NCBI GenBank assembly: GCA_020633825.1
Contig: JACKCV010000001.1
Span: 993,001 to 1,057,000, forward strand
Direction: 5' to 3'
Source: Fibrobacteria bacterium
GTDB lineage: Bacteria > Fibrobacterota > Fibrobacteria > UBA5070
DNA length: 64,000 bases
Below the pieces are notes generated by a model that had not been told where the DNA came from, searched no databases, and saw only the letters and a list, made by a program, of their open reading frames with translations. Within the stretch, counting starts at the first letter, position 1, and every line of letters begins with the position of its first letter. A program made the translations under genes and the position numbers. Of this stretch, positions 35,543 to 44,846 are shown piece after piece.

Positions 35543-35707
35543 CCTGGAGTCCCGGCTCCGCGTGTCCTCAATTGGGGGATTCGTCGGAAACGTGGGCGAA
35601 ATTCCCGGTCCGTGAAATTCCCGATTCGAAATAGATCCATTCCTGGTGTGATCTCCCTGGGAGAACCAGCGGGGGCATTCCGTTGGGTGGATCGAGGAGT
35701 GGCAGCC

Positions 35708-38332
35708 ATGTTTCGCAACCTCAAGATCGGTCATCGCCTGGCCATAGGGTTCGGTCTTCTGCTGGTGCTGCTCGGGGGGCTTTCCCTGTTCGCCGCTTCC
35801 CGGGTCGCCCAACTCGACGATTCCATCGAAGTGGTGGTCCAGGATCGGATGCTCAAGACGAGATTCGCCAATCGCCTGATCCAATGCCTCAACGAATACG
35901 CGCGCAACTTGGGGAACATGGTCCTGGCCGACGGGGAATCCAACATCGCCCCGCTCGACGCGGCTCGCGCTCCCATCTCCGCATGCGTGTCCGCGACCTT
36001 GGACAGCCTGCGTGCCGTCTCGAAGACCCCCGCCGAACAGGACCTGCTGGTGGCGGTGTCCGACGCGCGAGGTCCTTACCTCGAAACGGTGAAGCAGGTC
36101 GTGGAACTCGCCCTTCGCGATCGGGATCAGGAAGCCGAATCCCTCGTCCTGGGGGAGCTGGACCAACGCCACAAGGCCTACATCGAAGCCCTGATGGAGT
36201 TGGCGGCCTACCATCAGGCACTGGCGCTTTCCGATGGCGAGAGCGCCGAAACCCTCGCGGAGAAGACGCGCTTGGCCATTGGAATCATTTCCTTCCTCGC
36301 CCTGATCGTGGGAGTCGGGGCTTCTTGGTTCATCACGGGAGGGATTGTCACCCCGTTGCGTCGATGCATCGCCATCGCCGATCGGGTGGCGCGCGGCGAA
36401 ACCGACCTGCAGGTGGCCGCCGATTCGCGGGACGAGGTGGGACGACTCCAGACCTCCCTCGGGTCCATGGTCCATTCCATCCGTTCCATGGTCCGGGAGG
36501 TGGGGGCGCTGTCCGATTCCGCGATGGAAGGGAGGCTTCTCGTGCGAGCCAGCACGGAGGGGCACCAGGGGGATTTCCGGAGGATCCTCGAGGGCATGAA
36601 CGGGACCATCTCGAGCCTGGTTTCGTTCCTCGACGACATGCCGACCCCGTGCATGATCATCGATACCGAATTCCGCGTCCGCTACATGAACAAAGCTGGA
36701 GCGCAGCTGGGAGGGACCACGGCGGCCGACCTGGTCGGGAAGGGGGCGCATTGCCGCGACTTCTTCCGGACCACGGACTGCGGAACCGATCGATGCGCCT
36801 GCCAGCGCTCCATGACCTCGGGACGGGCCCAGACCGGGAATACGCATGCCTGTCCCGGAAACCTCCAGTTGGATATCGAATATTCCGGCACCCCGGTGCG
36901 GGATCGGGAGGGACGAGTGATCGGCGCCTTCGAGGTGGTCACCGACCTCACCGCCATTCGCAAGGCGGAGCGGTTGATCCACAAGGTGTCCGCCTACCAG
37001 GACGAGGAAGTCCGTCGTCTGACGAGGAACCTCGAGGCGATGGCGGCGGGAGACCTCGTCCTCGATCTCACCGTGGCTCCGGCCGACGAGGAGACCGAGG
37101 AGGCACGGCAACGCTTTTTGTCCATCGCCGAATCCCTGGAGAAGTGCGCGTGCGCCGTGGGCGATCTGGTCTCCGACGTGGAAGGCCTCTCCAGGGCCGC
37201 GATCGAAGGACGTTTGAAGGAACGCGTGGACGTGGGAAGGCATCTGGGTGGATACCGGGAGATCGTCGAGGGATTCAACAACACCCTGGATGCGGTGATC
37301 AACCCCATCGACGAGGCGGGCGAGGTGCTTTCCAGGATCGCCAACCGGGATCTGACCGTGAGGGTCCTCGGACAGTACCAGGGGGATCTGGCCAGGATCA
37401 AGGAATCCGTGAACCTCGTCGCGGAGAATCTGGGGGAGGCCATCGGTCAGGTGGGGGAAGCGACCGACCAGGTCTCCAACGCCGCCGAGCAGATCAGTGC
37501 CGGATCGCAATCCCTGGCGCAGGGGGCCAACGAACAGGCGAGTTCCTTGCAGCAGGTGTCGGCGAACATGGAACAGATGGCCACCATGACCAGGAGGACC
37601 GCGGAGAATGCCCGTCAGGCGCGGGGTCTCTCGGAGGAGGCGGACGGGCGGGCGAAGGACGGAGCCGCGGCGATGGAGCGGATGAACGAAGCCATCGCAC
37701 GGATCAAGGAAGGGGCCGACCAGACCGCGCGGATCGTCAAGACGATCGATGAAATCGCGATGCAGACCAATCTCCTGGCGCTCAATGCCGCGGTGGAAGC
37801 CGCGCGGGCGGGGGAGGCGGGGCGCGGGTTCGCGGTGGTCGCCGAGGAGGTCCGCAACCTGGCGAGCCGTTCCGCCCAGGCCGCGAAGACCACCGCGGAC
37901 CTGATCGGAGGATCCGTGGGGAACGCGGATGCGGGAGTCGATCTCGCCCGCGAGGTGACGCGAACCTTCGAGGAGATCGCTCGTTCCTCCCTCCGGGTGA
38001 AGGAGCTGATCGGGGAAATCGCCGTGGCCTCCGCGGAACAGAGTCAGGGAATCGAGCAGACGGGGGCGGCGGTGTCCCAGATGGACAAGGTCACTCAACA
38101 GACCGCCGCGAACGCGGAACAATCCGCAGGATCCTCGGAGGAGTTGTCGGCCCAGGCCCAGGAGCTCCGTGCCATGGTGGCGCGATTCCGGATCGACCGG
38201 TCCTCGGAGGGGGACGGCGCGATGGCACCGATCTCCTCTCTTCGTCGCATCGGAGGAAGGGATGGCGATTTCGAAGCGGAATGGGAGGCCACCCGAGCCA
38301 TCCGCCAGGAGGGTTTCGCCTTCCGGGATTGA
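35708..38332 (+). CDS. Methyl-accepting chemotaxis protein with 4-helix sensor and PAS domain
   Basis: An 874-residue chemoreceptor. It has a membrane helix near residues 11-33, a four-helix-bundle periplasmic domain, a second helix near 182-205 (LAIGIISFLALIVGVGASWFI), HAMP, a cytoplasmic PAS-like domain (FLDDMPTPCMIIDTEFRVRYMNKAGA, with a Cys-rich HCRDFF..CGTDRCACQ insert), further HAMP-like repeats, and an intact MCP signalling tip (EIAMQTNLLALNAAVEAARAGE). The four Cys in the PAS insert could bind a metal or act as a redox switch. It has no CheR-tethering pentapeptide at its end. Confidence 0.93.
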   Translation: MFRNLKIGHRLAIGFGLLLVLLGGLSLFAASRVAQLDDSIEVVVQDRMLKTRFANRLIQCLNEYARNLGNMVLADGESNIAPLDAARAPISACVSATLDSLRAVSKTPAEQDLLVAVSDARGPYLETVKQVVELALRDRDQEAESLVLGELDQRHKAYIEALMELAAYHQALALSDGESAETLAEKTRLAIGIISFLALIVGVGASWFITGGIVTPLRRCIAIADRVARGETDLQVAADSRDEVGRLQTSLGSMVHSIRSMVREVGALSDSAMEGRLLVRASTEGHQGDFRRILEGMNGTISSLVSFLDDMPTPCMIIDTEFRVRYMNKAGAQLGGTTAADLVGKGAHCRDFFRTTDCGTDRCACQRSMTSGRAQTGNTHACPGNLQLDIEYSGTPVRDREGRVIGAFEVVTDLTAIRKAERLIHKVSAYQDEEVRRLTRNLEAMAAGDLVLDLTVAPADEETEEARQRFLSIAESLEKCACAVGDLVSDVEGLSRAAIEGRLKERVDVGRHLGGYREIVEGFNNTLDAVINPIDEAGEVLSRIANRDLTVRVLGQYQGDLARIKESVNLVAENLGEAIGQVGEATDQVSNAAEQISAGSQSLAQGANEQASSLQQVSANMEQMATMTRRTAENARQARGLSEEADGRAKDGAAAMERMNEAIARIKEGADQTARIVKTIDEIAMQTNLLALNAAVEAARAGEAGRGFAVVAEEVRNLASRSAQAAKTTADLIGGSVGNADAGVDLAREVTRTFEEIARSSLRVKELIGEIAVASAEQSQGIEQTGAAVSQMDKVTQQTAANAEQSAGSSEELSAQAQELRAMVARFRIDRSSEGDGAMAPISSLRRIGGRDGDFEAEWEATRAIRQEGFAFRD

Positions 38333-38376
38333 AGGATCCGGATCCGGGGAGTGGATCCCGCTTGGATCCATGAGCG

Positions 38377-38390
38377 GGGAGTGCACTCCC
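38377..38390. repeat. 14-bp perfect palindrome between two chemoreceptor genes
   Basis: GGGAGTGCACTCCC, about 95-100 bp upstream of a TAGAGT -10-like box (38477-38482) for the next gene. It has no T-run. It may be an operator or the hairpin end of the preceding transcript. Confidence 0.5.
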
Positions 38391-38531
38391 GGCAGCGCGA
38401 TGGATGGAGGGCGTCGCTGGCGATTCCCGAACCCGGGAGGGGATTTTTCTTGCGGTTCACCGGGAGCGATGGATGGTAGAGTGTGGTTCAATTCCCAGTC
38501 GTATCCGATCCTCCCGGAAATGAGGCTTCTC

Positions 38532-41291
38532 ATGTCGATGGTATCTCGCATCCTCCTGATCGCGTTCCTTCCGTTGCTGGCGTTCTTCGCCCAAAGCTGG
38601 AGGATCTTCTCCGCGGCCCGGGAAGACCATCGGGCGGCGGAAGTGATGATGGACCATGTCTCGACCCTGGTGGGTCTTTCCGCCGTGGTCCACGAGATGC
38701 AGAAGGAGCGGGGAACGTCTTCGCTGTATTCCGGGGGAGGCGTCGGGATCGCCGCGGTGGAGGCGCAGTGGATGGCCACCGACGAGGTTGTGGGTCGATT
38801 GGTCTCCGGATTCGATTCCTCGGGATTCGATACCGATGCCCTTTCCGGGGTCCGTGCGGCTTTGGACACGCTTTCGATCCTCCGTCGGGAGGTGAAGGGG
38901 GGCGCCAAGGGCAAGTGGATCCGATCGGCCTACACCCGGGCGATCGGTCGGGAATTGTCCTTGTATCGCGCGGCCCTGGACGAGAGGGCCTCGGACATGG
39001 TGGGGAAGCAGATCGCGAGCATCGCCATCCTGGAGGAGGCCAAGGAGGCATCGGGAGTGCTTCGGGCCGTGATGGCCACTTCCTTCGCATCGAACACTCC
39101 CCTGGCCCCGGAGATCTTTCGCCAGCTCTTCGCGCTCCAGGCGAGGGTCGATGGGAGCTTGTCGTCTCCGGGCCTGGTCCTTTCGAGCAATGGTCGCGAT
39201 CTCCTGGATCGATTGGAGCGGAGCACCGTGACCCAGGAAGCGAGAAGCCAATTCTGGACGCTCGTGGACCGGGCCGATTCCGGGAAATACGGGATCGAAG
39301 GAAAGGCAAGCTTCGAGACGATGACGCGCCGGGTGGATGCGATCGCGGAGGTGATCGGGGAAGAAGGACAGGCCGTCCTGATGGAGATCCGCTCAAGCCA
39401 TGATCGCGCGGAACGCGATTCCTGGATCGCGATGGGGACCTCGCTCCTCATCGGGATCCTTCTGCTGGGAATCCTTGGCTGGACCGTGGTCGCCGTGCGT
39501 GGAGGATTCCTTGCCATCGAAAAGGCGGTGTCGGAGGTTTCCAAGGGGGAGCTGCCCCGGTTGGATTCCCGTTGGGGGAACAACGAAGTCGGCCGGACCA
39601 TGGCATTGCTGGCGGAAATGACCGCGATCCTGCGGTCGTTGCTCGATGACCTCAAGGATGTGGCGGAGCATCAAGTTCGGGGAGCGGTCGGAGCCCGGAT
39701 GGATCCGAGTCGATACCCAGGGGCGTTCGGAGAGGTCGCCCGGGGGGTCAACGGGATGGTGGAGAACTACCTCGGTATCCAGAAACAGACGCTACGGTGC
39801 ATCGGGGCCTTCGGTGCCGGGAATTTCGATGCGGATCTGGCGAAGTTCCCGGGGGAGTTGGCCGAAATCAACACCACGGTGGAAAAGGTCCGCACGAACA
39901 TCCGATCTTTCGTGGCGGGCATGAACGCGATGGCGACGGCCCACCGCAACGGGGAGATCGATCAGACCATTCCCCTGGGGGCTCTCGAAGGCGAGTATCG
40001 ACGCATGGCCGAGGGCGTCAACGCCATGGTCGCCGACCACATCGCGGTGAGTCGCAAGTCCATGGCGTGCGTGGAGAGTTTCGGACAAGGAGATTTCGAT
40101 GCTCCCTTGGAGAGGTTGCCCGGGAAATTCTCCGCCATCAACGATTCCGTGGAACAGGTCCGGGCCAATCTGCGCGCCCTCCAGACCGACATTTCCCTGC
40201 TGGTCGCTTCGGCGATGGAAGGGCGGCTCTCGCAGCGTGCCGAGGTGGGGCGGCATCGTGGTGGATTCCGATCCATCGTCGAAGGAATGAACCAGACCCT
40301 CGATGCCGTCATCCAGCCCATCGAGGAGAGCTCGAAGGTCCTCGAAAAGATCGCGGACCGCGACCTCACCGCACGCATGGAGGGGGTCTATGCCGGAGAT
40401 CTCGCGCGGATCCGGGACTCGGTGAATCTGGCGGCCTCGCGATTGCAGGAAGCTCTCTCCCAGGTGGATCAGGCCTCCGCCCAAGTGGCCGCGACGGCGA
40501 ACCAGATCAGTTCCTCCAGCCAGTCCCTGGCCCAGGGCGCCAACGAGCAGGCGAGTTCCCTGGAAGAGGTCTCGGCGAGTCTGGAGGAAATGTCCTCCAC
40601 TTCGAAGGGGAGCGCCGACCGGGCGAGGAAAGCCCTCGCCTTGGCGCGCGAAGCGGAGAATCGCGCGACGGCGGGAGCGGATTCCACCAAACGCATGATG
40701 GCTTCCATCGACGGCATCAAACACAGCGCCGACCAGACGGCGAAGATCGTCAAGACGATCGACGAAATCGCCATGCAGACGAACCTGCTGGCCCTGAACG
40801 CGGCGGTGGAAGCGGCTCGAGCGGGGGACGCCGGCAAGGGGTTCGCCGTGGTGGCCGAGGAGGTTCGCAATCTCGCGAGTCGGTCGGCCCAGGCGGCGAG
40901 GACCACGGCGGATCTGATTGGAGAATCCGTGTCGCGATCGGAGGAGGGGGTGGCGCAGTCCCTGGAGGTTGGATCCGCCTTGGAGCAGATCCTCGAGTCT
41001 TCGCTCCAGGTCGGACGTCTGGTCGAGGAGATCTCCACGACGTTCCAGGAGCAAGCCAAAGGGGTGGAGCAGGTGTCGGTGGCCGTTTCGCAGATGGACA
41101 AGGTCGTCCAACAGACCGCCGCCAATGCCGAGGAAGGAGCGGGAGCCTCCCAGGAGCTGAGCGGACAGGCCTCCGAGCTCGCCGCGATGGTCTCCAAGTT
41201 CCACTTGTTCGCCGAGATGGGTACCGCGCCCGGACGGACGGGGCTTCCGGGAGCCAATCCTTCGGTTCCTCGCATCGGGGAAATGTCGTGA
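38532..41291 (+). CDS. Methyl-accepting chemotaxis protein with nitrate/nitrite-type sensor domain
   Basis: A 919-residue chemoreceptor. A first membrane helix (ILLIAFLPLLAFFA) is followed by a periplasmic domain with the NIT-family hallmark EMQKERGTSSLY. NIT domains are helical sensors proposed to bind nitrate or nitrite. The second helix is near residues 297-322 (LLIGILLLGILGWTVVAV). Then come several tandem HAMP-like units (for example GNFDADLAKFPGELAEINTTVEKVR) and an intact signalling tip (EIAMQTNLLALNAAVEAARAGD). The ATG at 38532 has a GAGG 6 nt upstream; an in-frame ATG at 38520 is possible. Confidence 0.92.
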   Translation: MSMVSRILLIAFLPLLAFFAQSWRIFSAAREDHRAAEVMMDHVSTLVGLSAVVHEMQKERGTSSLYSGGGVGIAAVEAQWMATDEVVGRLVSGFDSSGFDTDALSGVRAALDTLSILRREVKGGAKGKWIRSAYTRAIGRELSLYRAALDERASDMVGKQIASIAILEEAKEASGVLRAVMATSFASNTPLAPEIFRQLFALQARVDGSLSSPGLVLSSNGRDLLDRLERSTVTQEARSQFWTLVDRADSGKYGIEGKASFETMTRRVDAIAEVIGEEGQAVLMEIRSSHDRAERDSWIAMGTSLLIGILLLGILGWTVVAVRGGFLAIEKAVSEVSKGELPRLDSRWGNNEVGRTMALLAEMTAILRSLLDDLKDVAEHQVRGAVGARMDPSRYPGAFGEVARGVNGMVENYLGIQKQTLRCIGAFGAGNFDADLAKFPGELAEINTTVEKVRTNIRSFVAGMNAMATAHRNGEIDQTIPLGALEGEYRRMAEGVNAMVADHIAVSRKSMACVESFGQGDFDAPLERLPGKFSAINDSVEQVRANLRALQTDISLLVASAMEGRLSQRAEVGRHRGGFRSIVEGMNQTLDAVIQPIEESSKVLEKIADRDLTARMEGVYAGDLARIRDSVNLAASRLQEALSQVDQASAQVAATANQISSSSQSLAQGANEQASSLEEVSASLEEMSSTSKGSADRARKALALAREAENRATAGADSTKRMMASIDGIKHSADQTAKIVKTIDEIAMQTNLLALNAAVEAARAGDAGKGFAVVAEEVRNLASRSAQAARTTADLIGESVSRSEEGVAQSLEVGSALEQILESSLQVGRLVEEISTTFQEQAKGVEQVSVAVSQMDKVVQQTAANAEEGAGASQELSGQASELAAMVSKFHLFAEMGTAPGRTGLPGANPSVPRIGEMS

Positions 41292-41472
41292 GGGGGGGGG
41301 GCGGGGCGAGAACGCCGACCCCCGACATGATCGTATTGGGTTCCGCAAGACGTTTCGGTTCCGCGAACGCGGTCCCCGGCCTTTGCGGTGGTTTCCCTCC
41401 CGCGGAATTCGGGCGACAAGGAATTCCCTCCCAACTTTTCCGCGCTTCACCGAACCAGGTCTCGTCCCTCCC

Positions 41473-44265
41473 ATGACTGAAGGCACTCCCGAACACGCGG
41501 CCCGCGAGGTCCTGGAATCGCTTCTTGCGGACCTGGACCAGCGTCGAATCGACGGCACCCAAACGCCGTTGGAAGAGGCTCTTCTGCATCTTCTTCGGTT
41601 CACGGGTTTTCCGCGGGCGTTTCTGACCAAGGCGCGTCGTCTGGCCGATCTGGCTCGCAAGCTCCAGGACGGCCAGGCGGACGCGGAGTCGGTCCGTCCG
41701 CGTCTTCTGGAAGGTCTTGCGAAACTTCTGGCGGATTGGCCGGAGGTGGCCGGCGGCGCCCAGGTGGAGCCATCCATTCCCTCTCCCCCCCCGATGCCCG
41801 AGCCTTCGCGAGCGGGAGATCTGGAGAGCGCGTTTCCGGTTCACGACCTGACGCGGATCTTCCTGCAGGGGCAGGTGGACCGGATCCAGGAGTTCGAGGT
41901 CCTGTGCCTGGAACGCGAGAAAGGGGTCCGGGAGGCGACGGGTCGTCTGCTGGGTCTTCTGCACAATCTCAAGGGGGAGTACGGGGTCCTGGACATGCGG
42001 GACTGGAACGCCCTGATCCACGGCCTGGAATCGAGCCTGCAATCGGAGAGCGTGACCACCGACGAGTTGCTCCAGGTGGCCGACCTCCTGGGTCGCCAGG
42101 TCTCGAGCCTGGCGTCGGGGCAGAGCTTGGCGGTGCCACCCGAGATGATTCGTCGATTTTTGTCGGAGGACCCGCCCGGAATGGCTCCGTCGTCCCCGGC
42201 TTCCTTCAAGTCCAGTCCGTCCCCCCCGTCTTCGACGGGAACGCCGGTCGCCTCTCCCGTCCCTCCGGTTCCCGCTCCGACCCCCGCTCCCGCGGCCCCC
42301 GGCTCGGGTTCGCGGTCGGGCTCGAACGGCCCGGCTTCGGGATCGATGGCCCCCTGGCTGCAGGACCCCTCCTTCCTGGTGGATTTCCAGAACGAGAGCC
42401 TGGAGCACATCCGTTCGATCGAGATCGCGCTTCTTCGTCTGGAGACGACCCCCGACGCCGAAGACGCGTTGCACTCGGCGTTCCGCGCGTTCCACACGAT
42501 CAAGGGCCTGGCGGCGTTCCTGAAGTTGCACGGAATACGCAAGGTGGCGCATGCGGCGGAATCGGTTCTGGACATGGTGCGGCGTCGGGAGCTGGAATTG
42601 CAATCGGCGCACGTCGATGTGCTCCTGGTGGCCACGGACGCGTTGCGCACGGCGGTGACGCGGATCGACGCGGGCAACCCCTCGGCGACGACGGGCGGCC
42701 GCGAGCATCTTGTCTCGGAGGAGGCGATGCACCGGCTGCTGCATCCGGAGACGATCGATACGCGTCCTGCGGAATCGTCCCTTCCGGAGATGGAATCGCC
42801 TTTGGGCAAGATCCTGGTCTCGGAGGGCGTGGCCACGGTGGAGCAGGTGAACGAGGCGCTGTCGCTCCAGTCGCACGGGGACGACCGTCCTCTGGGCGAG
42901 ATCCTGGTGCACGATCTGCACCTGAAGGCCTCGGACGTGGGCCAGGCGCTGGGGCAGCAGGCCCGGGCGCGGCAGGACGGCGGCTCGGCGATGCGGGATC
43001 CGGAGTCGACCTTCGAGGGTCTGGCGCCGGTCCTGGAGAAGAAGGAGGGTGCGCGGGATCCGGGCGGAGCCGGTGTCGCCTCCCCGACAGGGGCCTCGAC
43101 GGTGGAGGACAGCATCCGCGTCCCTGTGGATCGCCTGGACCAGCTGATCGACGCGATCGGGGAATCGGTGATCGCGCAGTCGACGGTGTTCGCCGACCCG
43201 CGCGTGGCGTCGGTGCAGGATCTTTCCCTGGAGAAGAAGATGGCGCAGGCGTCGATGATGCTGCGCCACATCCAGGAACTGTCGATGTCGCTGCGGATGG
43301 TGGCGATCCGGCAGACGTTCCAGAAGATGTCCCGCCTGGTGCGCGACCTGTCGCGCAAGCAGGGGAAGCTCGTGGACCTGGAGCTGGAGGGCGAGACGAC
43401 GGAGCTGGACAAGACGGTGGTGGAGAACATCGGGGATCCCCTGGTGCACATGGTTCGCAATTCGGTGGACCACGGCCTGGAGGGTCCCGAGGAGCGTCGA
43501 TCCTCGGGCAAGTCGGAGCGGGGTCGCGTGGTGCTGCGGGCCTTCCACAAGGCCGGCAGCGTGCACGTGGAGATCGAGGACGACGGTCGCGGCCTGCACC
43601 GGGACCGGATCCTCGCCAAGGCGGTGGCCGCTGGCATCGTGAAGCCGGGTCAGGATCTGTCGGATGCGGACGTTTGGCGCCTGATCTTCCATCCGGGTCT
43701 CTCGACGGCGGAGAAGGTGACGGACATCTCCGGCCGCGGCGTGGGGATGGACGTGGTGAAGCGCAACATCGAGTCGCTGCGCGGTTCGATCGACATCCGC
43801 TCGGTCCCGGGCCGCGGGACGTGCTTCACGATCCGCCTTCCCCTGACGTTGGCGATCATCGGGGGCATGGTGGTTCGCGTGGGCCGGGAGCGGTACATCG
43901 TTCCGACGTTGTCGGTGCACACGAGCCTGATGCCCGTGGCGGACCAGATTTCGACGGTGGCGGGCCGCGGGGAGCTTTTGAACCTGCGCGGGGAGCTTCT
44001 TCCCCTGGTGCGTCTGCACGACCTGTTCGGGGTTTCGCGATCGTCGAGCCTCCAGGAGAGCGTGGTGATGGTGGTGGAGGATTCCATGGGCCGCCGCACG
44101 GGTCTGGTGGTGGACGAGATCCTGGACCAGCAGCAGGTGGTGGTGAAGACCCTGGGTGCCGGGGTGGACGCGGCGGCGATGACCGGCGCGGCGATCATGA
44201 ACGACGGAACGGTGAGCCTGATCCTGGATGTGGCGGGCCTGGTCCGCCTGGCTCGCGAGGAATGA
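41473..44265 (+). CDS. cheA: Chemotaxis histidine kinase CheA with two Hpt domains
   Basis: A 930-residue CheA. It has two phosphotransfer domains, with His164 (LLHNLKGEYG) and His341 (AFHTIKGLAAF), both with the HxxKG pattern. Between and after them are Pro-rich linkers and, at about 440-510, a two-repeat segment (LGKILVSEGVATVEQVNEAL) like the N-terminal domain of type II secretion/MshE ATPases, which is odd for a CheA. There follow the dimerisation helices, the HATPase core (HMVRNSVDHGLE near 659, DDGRGL and SGRGVGMDVVK) and a C-terminal CheW domain. No P2 domain was recognised. The ribosome site is weak, so the start is uncertain. It heads the che run. Confidence 0.93.
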   Translation: MTEGTPEHAAREVLESLLADLDQRRIDGTQTPLEEALLHLLRFTGFPRAFLTKARRLADLARKLQDGQADAESVRPRLLEGLAKLLADWPEVAGGAQVEPSIPSPPPMPEPSRAGDLESAFPVHDLTRIFLQGQVDRIQEFEVLCLEREKGVREATGRLLGLLHNLKGEYGVLDMRDWNALIHGLESSLQSESVTTDELLQVADLLGRQVSSLASGQSLAVPPEMIRRFLSEDPPGMAPSSPASFKSSPSPPSSTGTPVASPVPPVPAPTPAPAAPGSGSRSGSNGPASGSMAPWLQDPSFLVDFQNESLEHIRSIEIALLRLETTPDAEDALHSAFRAFHTIKGLAAFLKLHGIRKVAHAAESVLDMVRRRELELQSAHVDVLLVATDALRTAVTRIDAGNPSATTGGREHLVSEEAMHRLLHPETIDTRPAESSLPEMESPLGKILVSEGVATVEQVNEALSLQSHGDDRPLGEILVHDLHLKASDVGQALGQQARARQDGGSAMRDPESTFEGLAPVLEKKEGARDPGGAGVASPTGASTVEDSIRVPVDRLDQLIDAIGESVIAQSTVFADPRVASVQDLSLEKKMAQASMMLRHIQELSMSLRMVAIRQTFQKMSRLVRDLSRKQGKLVDLELEGETTELDKTVVENIGDPLVHMVRNSVDHGLEGPEERRSSGKSERGRVVLRAFHKAGSVHVEIEDDGRGLHRDRILAKAVAAGIVKPGQDLSDADVWRLIFHPGLSTAEKVTDISGRGVGMDVVKRNIESLRGSIDIRSVPGRGTCFTIRLPLTLAIIGGMVVRVGRERYIVPTLSVHTSLMPVADQISTVAGRGELLNLRGELLPLVRLHDLFGVSRSSSLQESVVMVVEDSMGRRTGLVVDEILDQQQVVVKTLGAGVDAAAMTGAAIMNDGTVSLILDVAGLVRLAREE

Positions 44266-44285
44266 ACCCGAAACAAGGAGGAGCG

Positions 44286-44807
44286 ATGGATGCGACCACG
44301 ACCGTGGGGAACGCCACGGAGAACGCCGTCGGGCAGAGGCTGGCGGGGAAGTACCTGACCTTCCGCCTGGCGGCCGAGGAGTACGGGCTGGAGATCCTGA
44401 AGGTGCAGGAGATCATCCAGTTGCAGTCGATCACGCGGGTGCCGCGCACGCCTTCGTACGTGCGGGGTGTGATCAACCTGCGTGGGAAGGTGATCCCGGT
44501 GGTGGACCTTCGTTCGAAGTTCAACATCGAGCCGACCGAGGACACGGAGAAGACGTGCATCATCGTGGTGCAGATCCGCACGGGGGAGACGCTCCTGGTG
44601 ACGGGGATCTTGATCGACGAGGTGCGCGAAGTGCTCGACATCCAGGCGGAGAACATCGAGGACGCGCCCACCTTCGGCGCTTCGGTGGAGACCGAATTCA
44701 TCCTCGGCATGGGGAAGGTCAACGGGCAGGTCAAGATCCTCCTCGACATCGATCGCGTCCTCACCGATTCCGAAGCCTCGTCGCTCCGTGCGGCGACCAT
44801 CGGCTGA
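44286..44807 (+). CDS. cheW: CheW coupling protein
   Basis: A 173-residue CheW that links chemoreceptors to CheA in the signalling array. It has FRLAAEEYGLEILKVQEII, TRVPRTPSYVRGVINLRGKVIPVVDLRSKF (the core receptor- and kinase-binding strands) and VSEVLDI-like strands. A strong AAGGAGGAG site precedes the ATG. It sits between cheA and the third chemoreceptor. Confidence 0.97.
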   Translation: MDATTTVGNATENAVGQRLAGKYLTFRLAAEEYGLEILKVQEIIQLQSITRVPRTPSYVRGVINLRGKVIPVVDLRSKFNIEPTEDTEKTCIIVVQIRTGETLLVTGILIDEVREVLDIQAENIEDAPTFGASVETEFILGMGKVNGQVKILLDIDRVLTDSEASSLRAATIG

Positions 44808-44846
44808 AACCTTCATCACCTCGCGAGAACAACAAGGAGGAACCGA

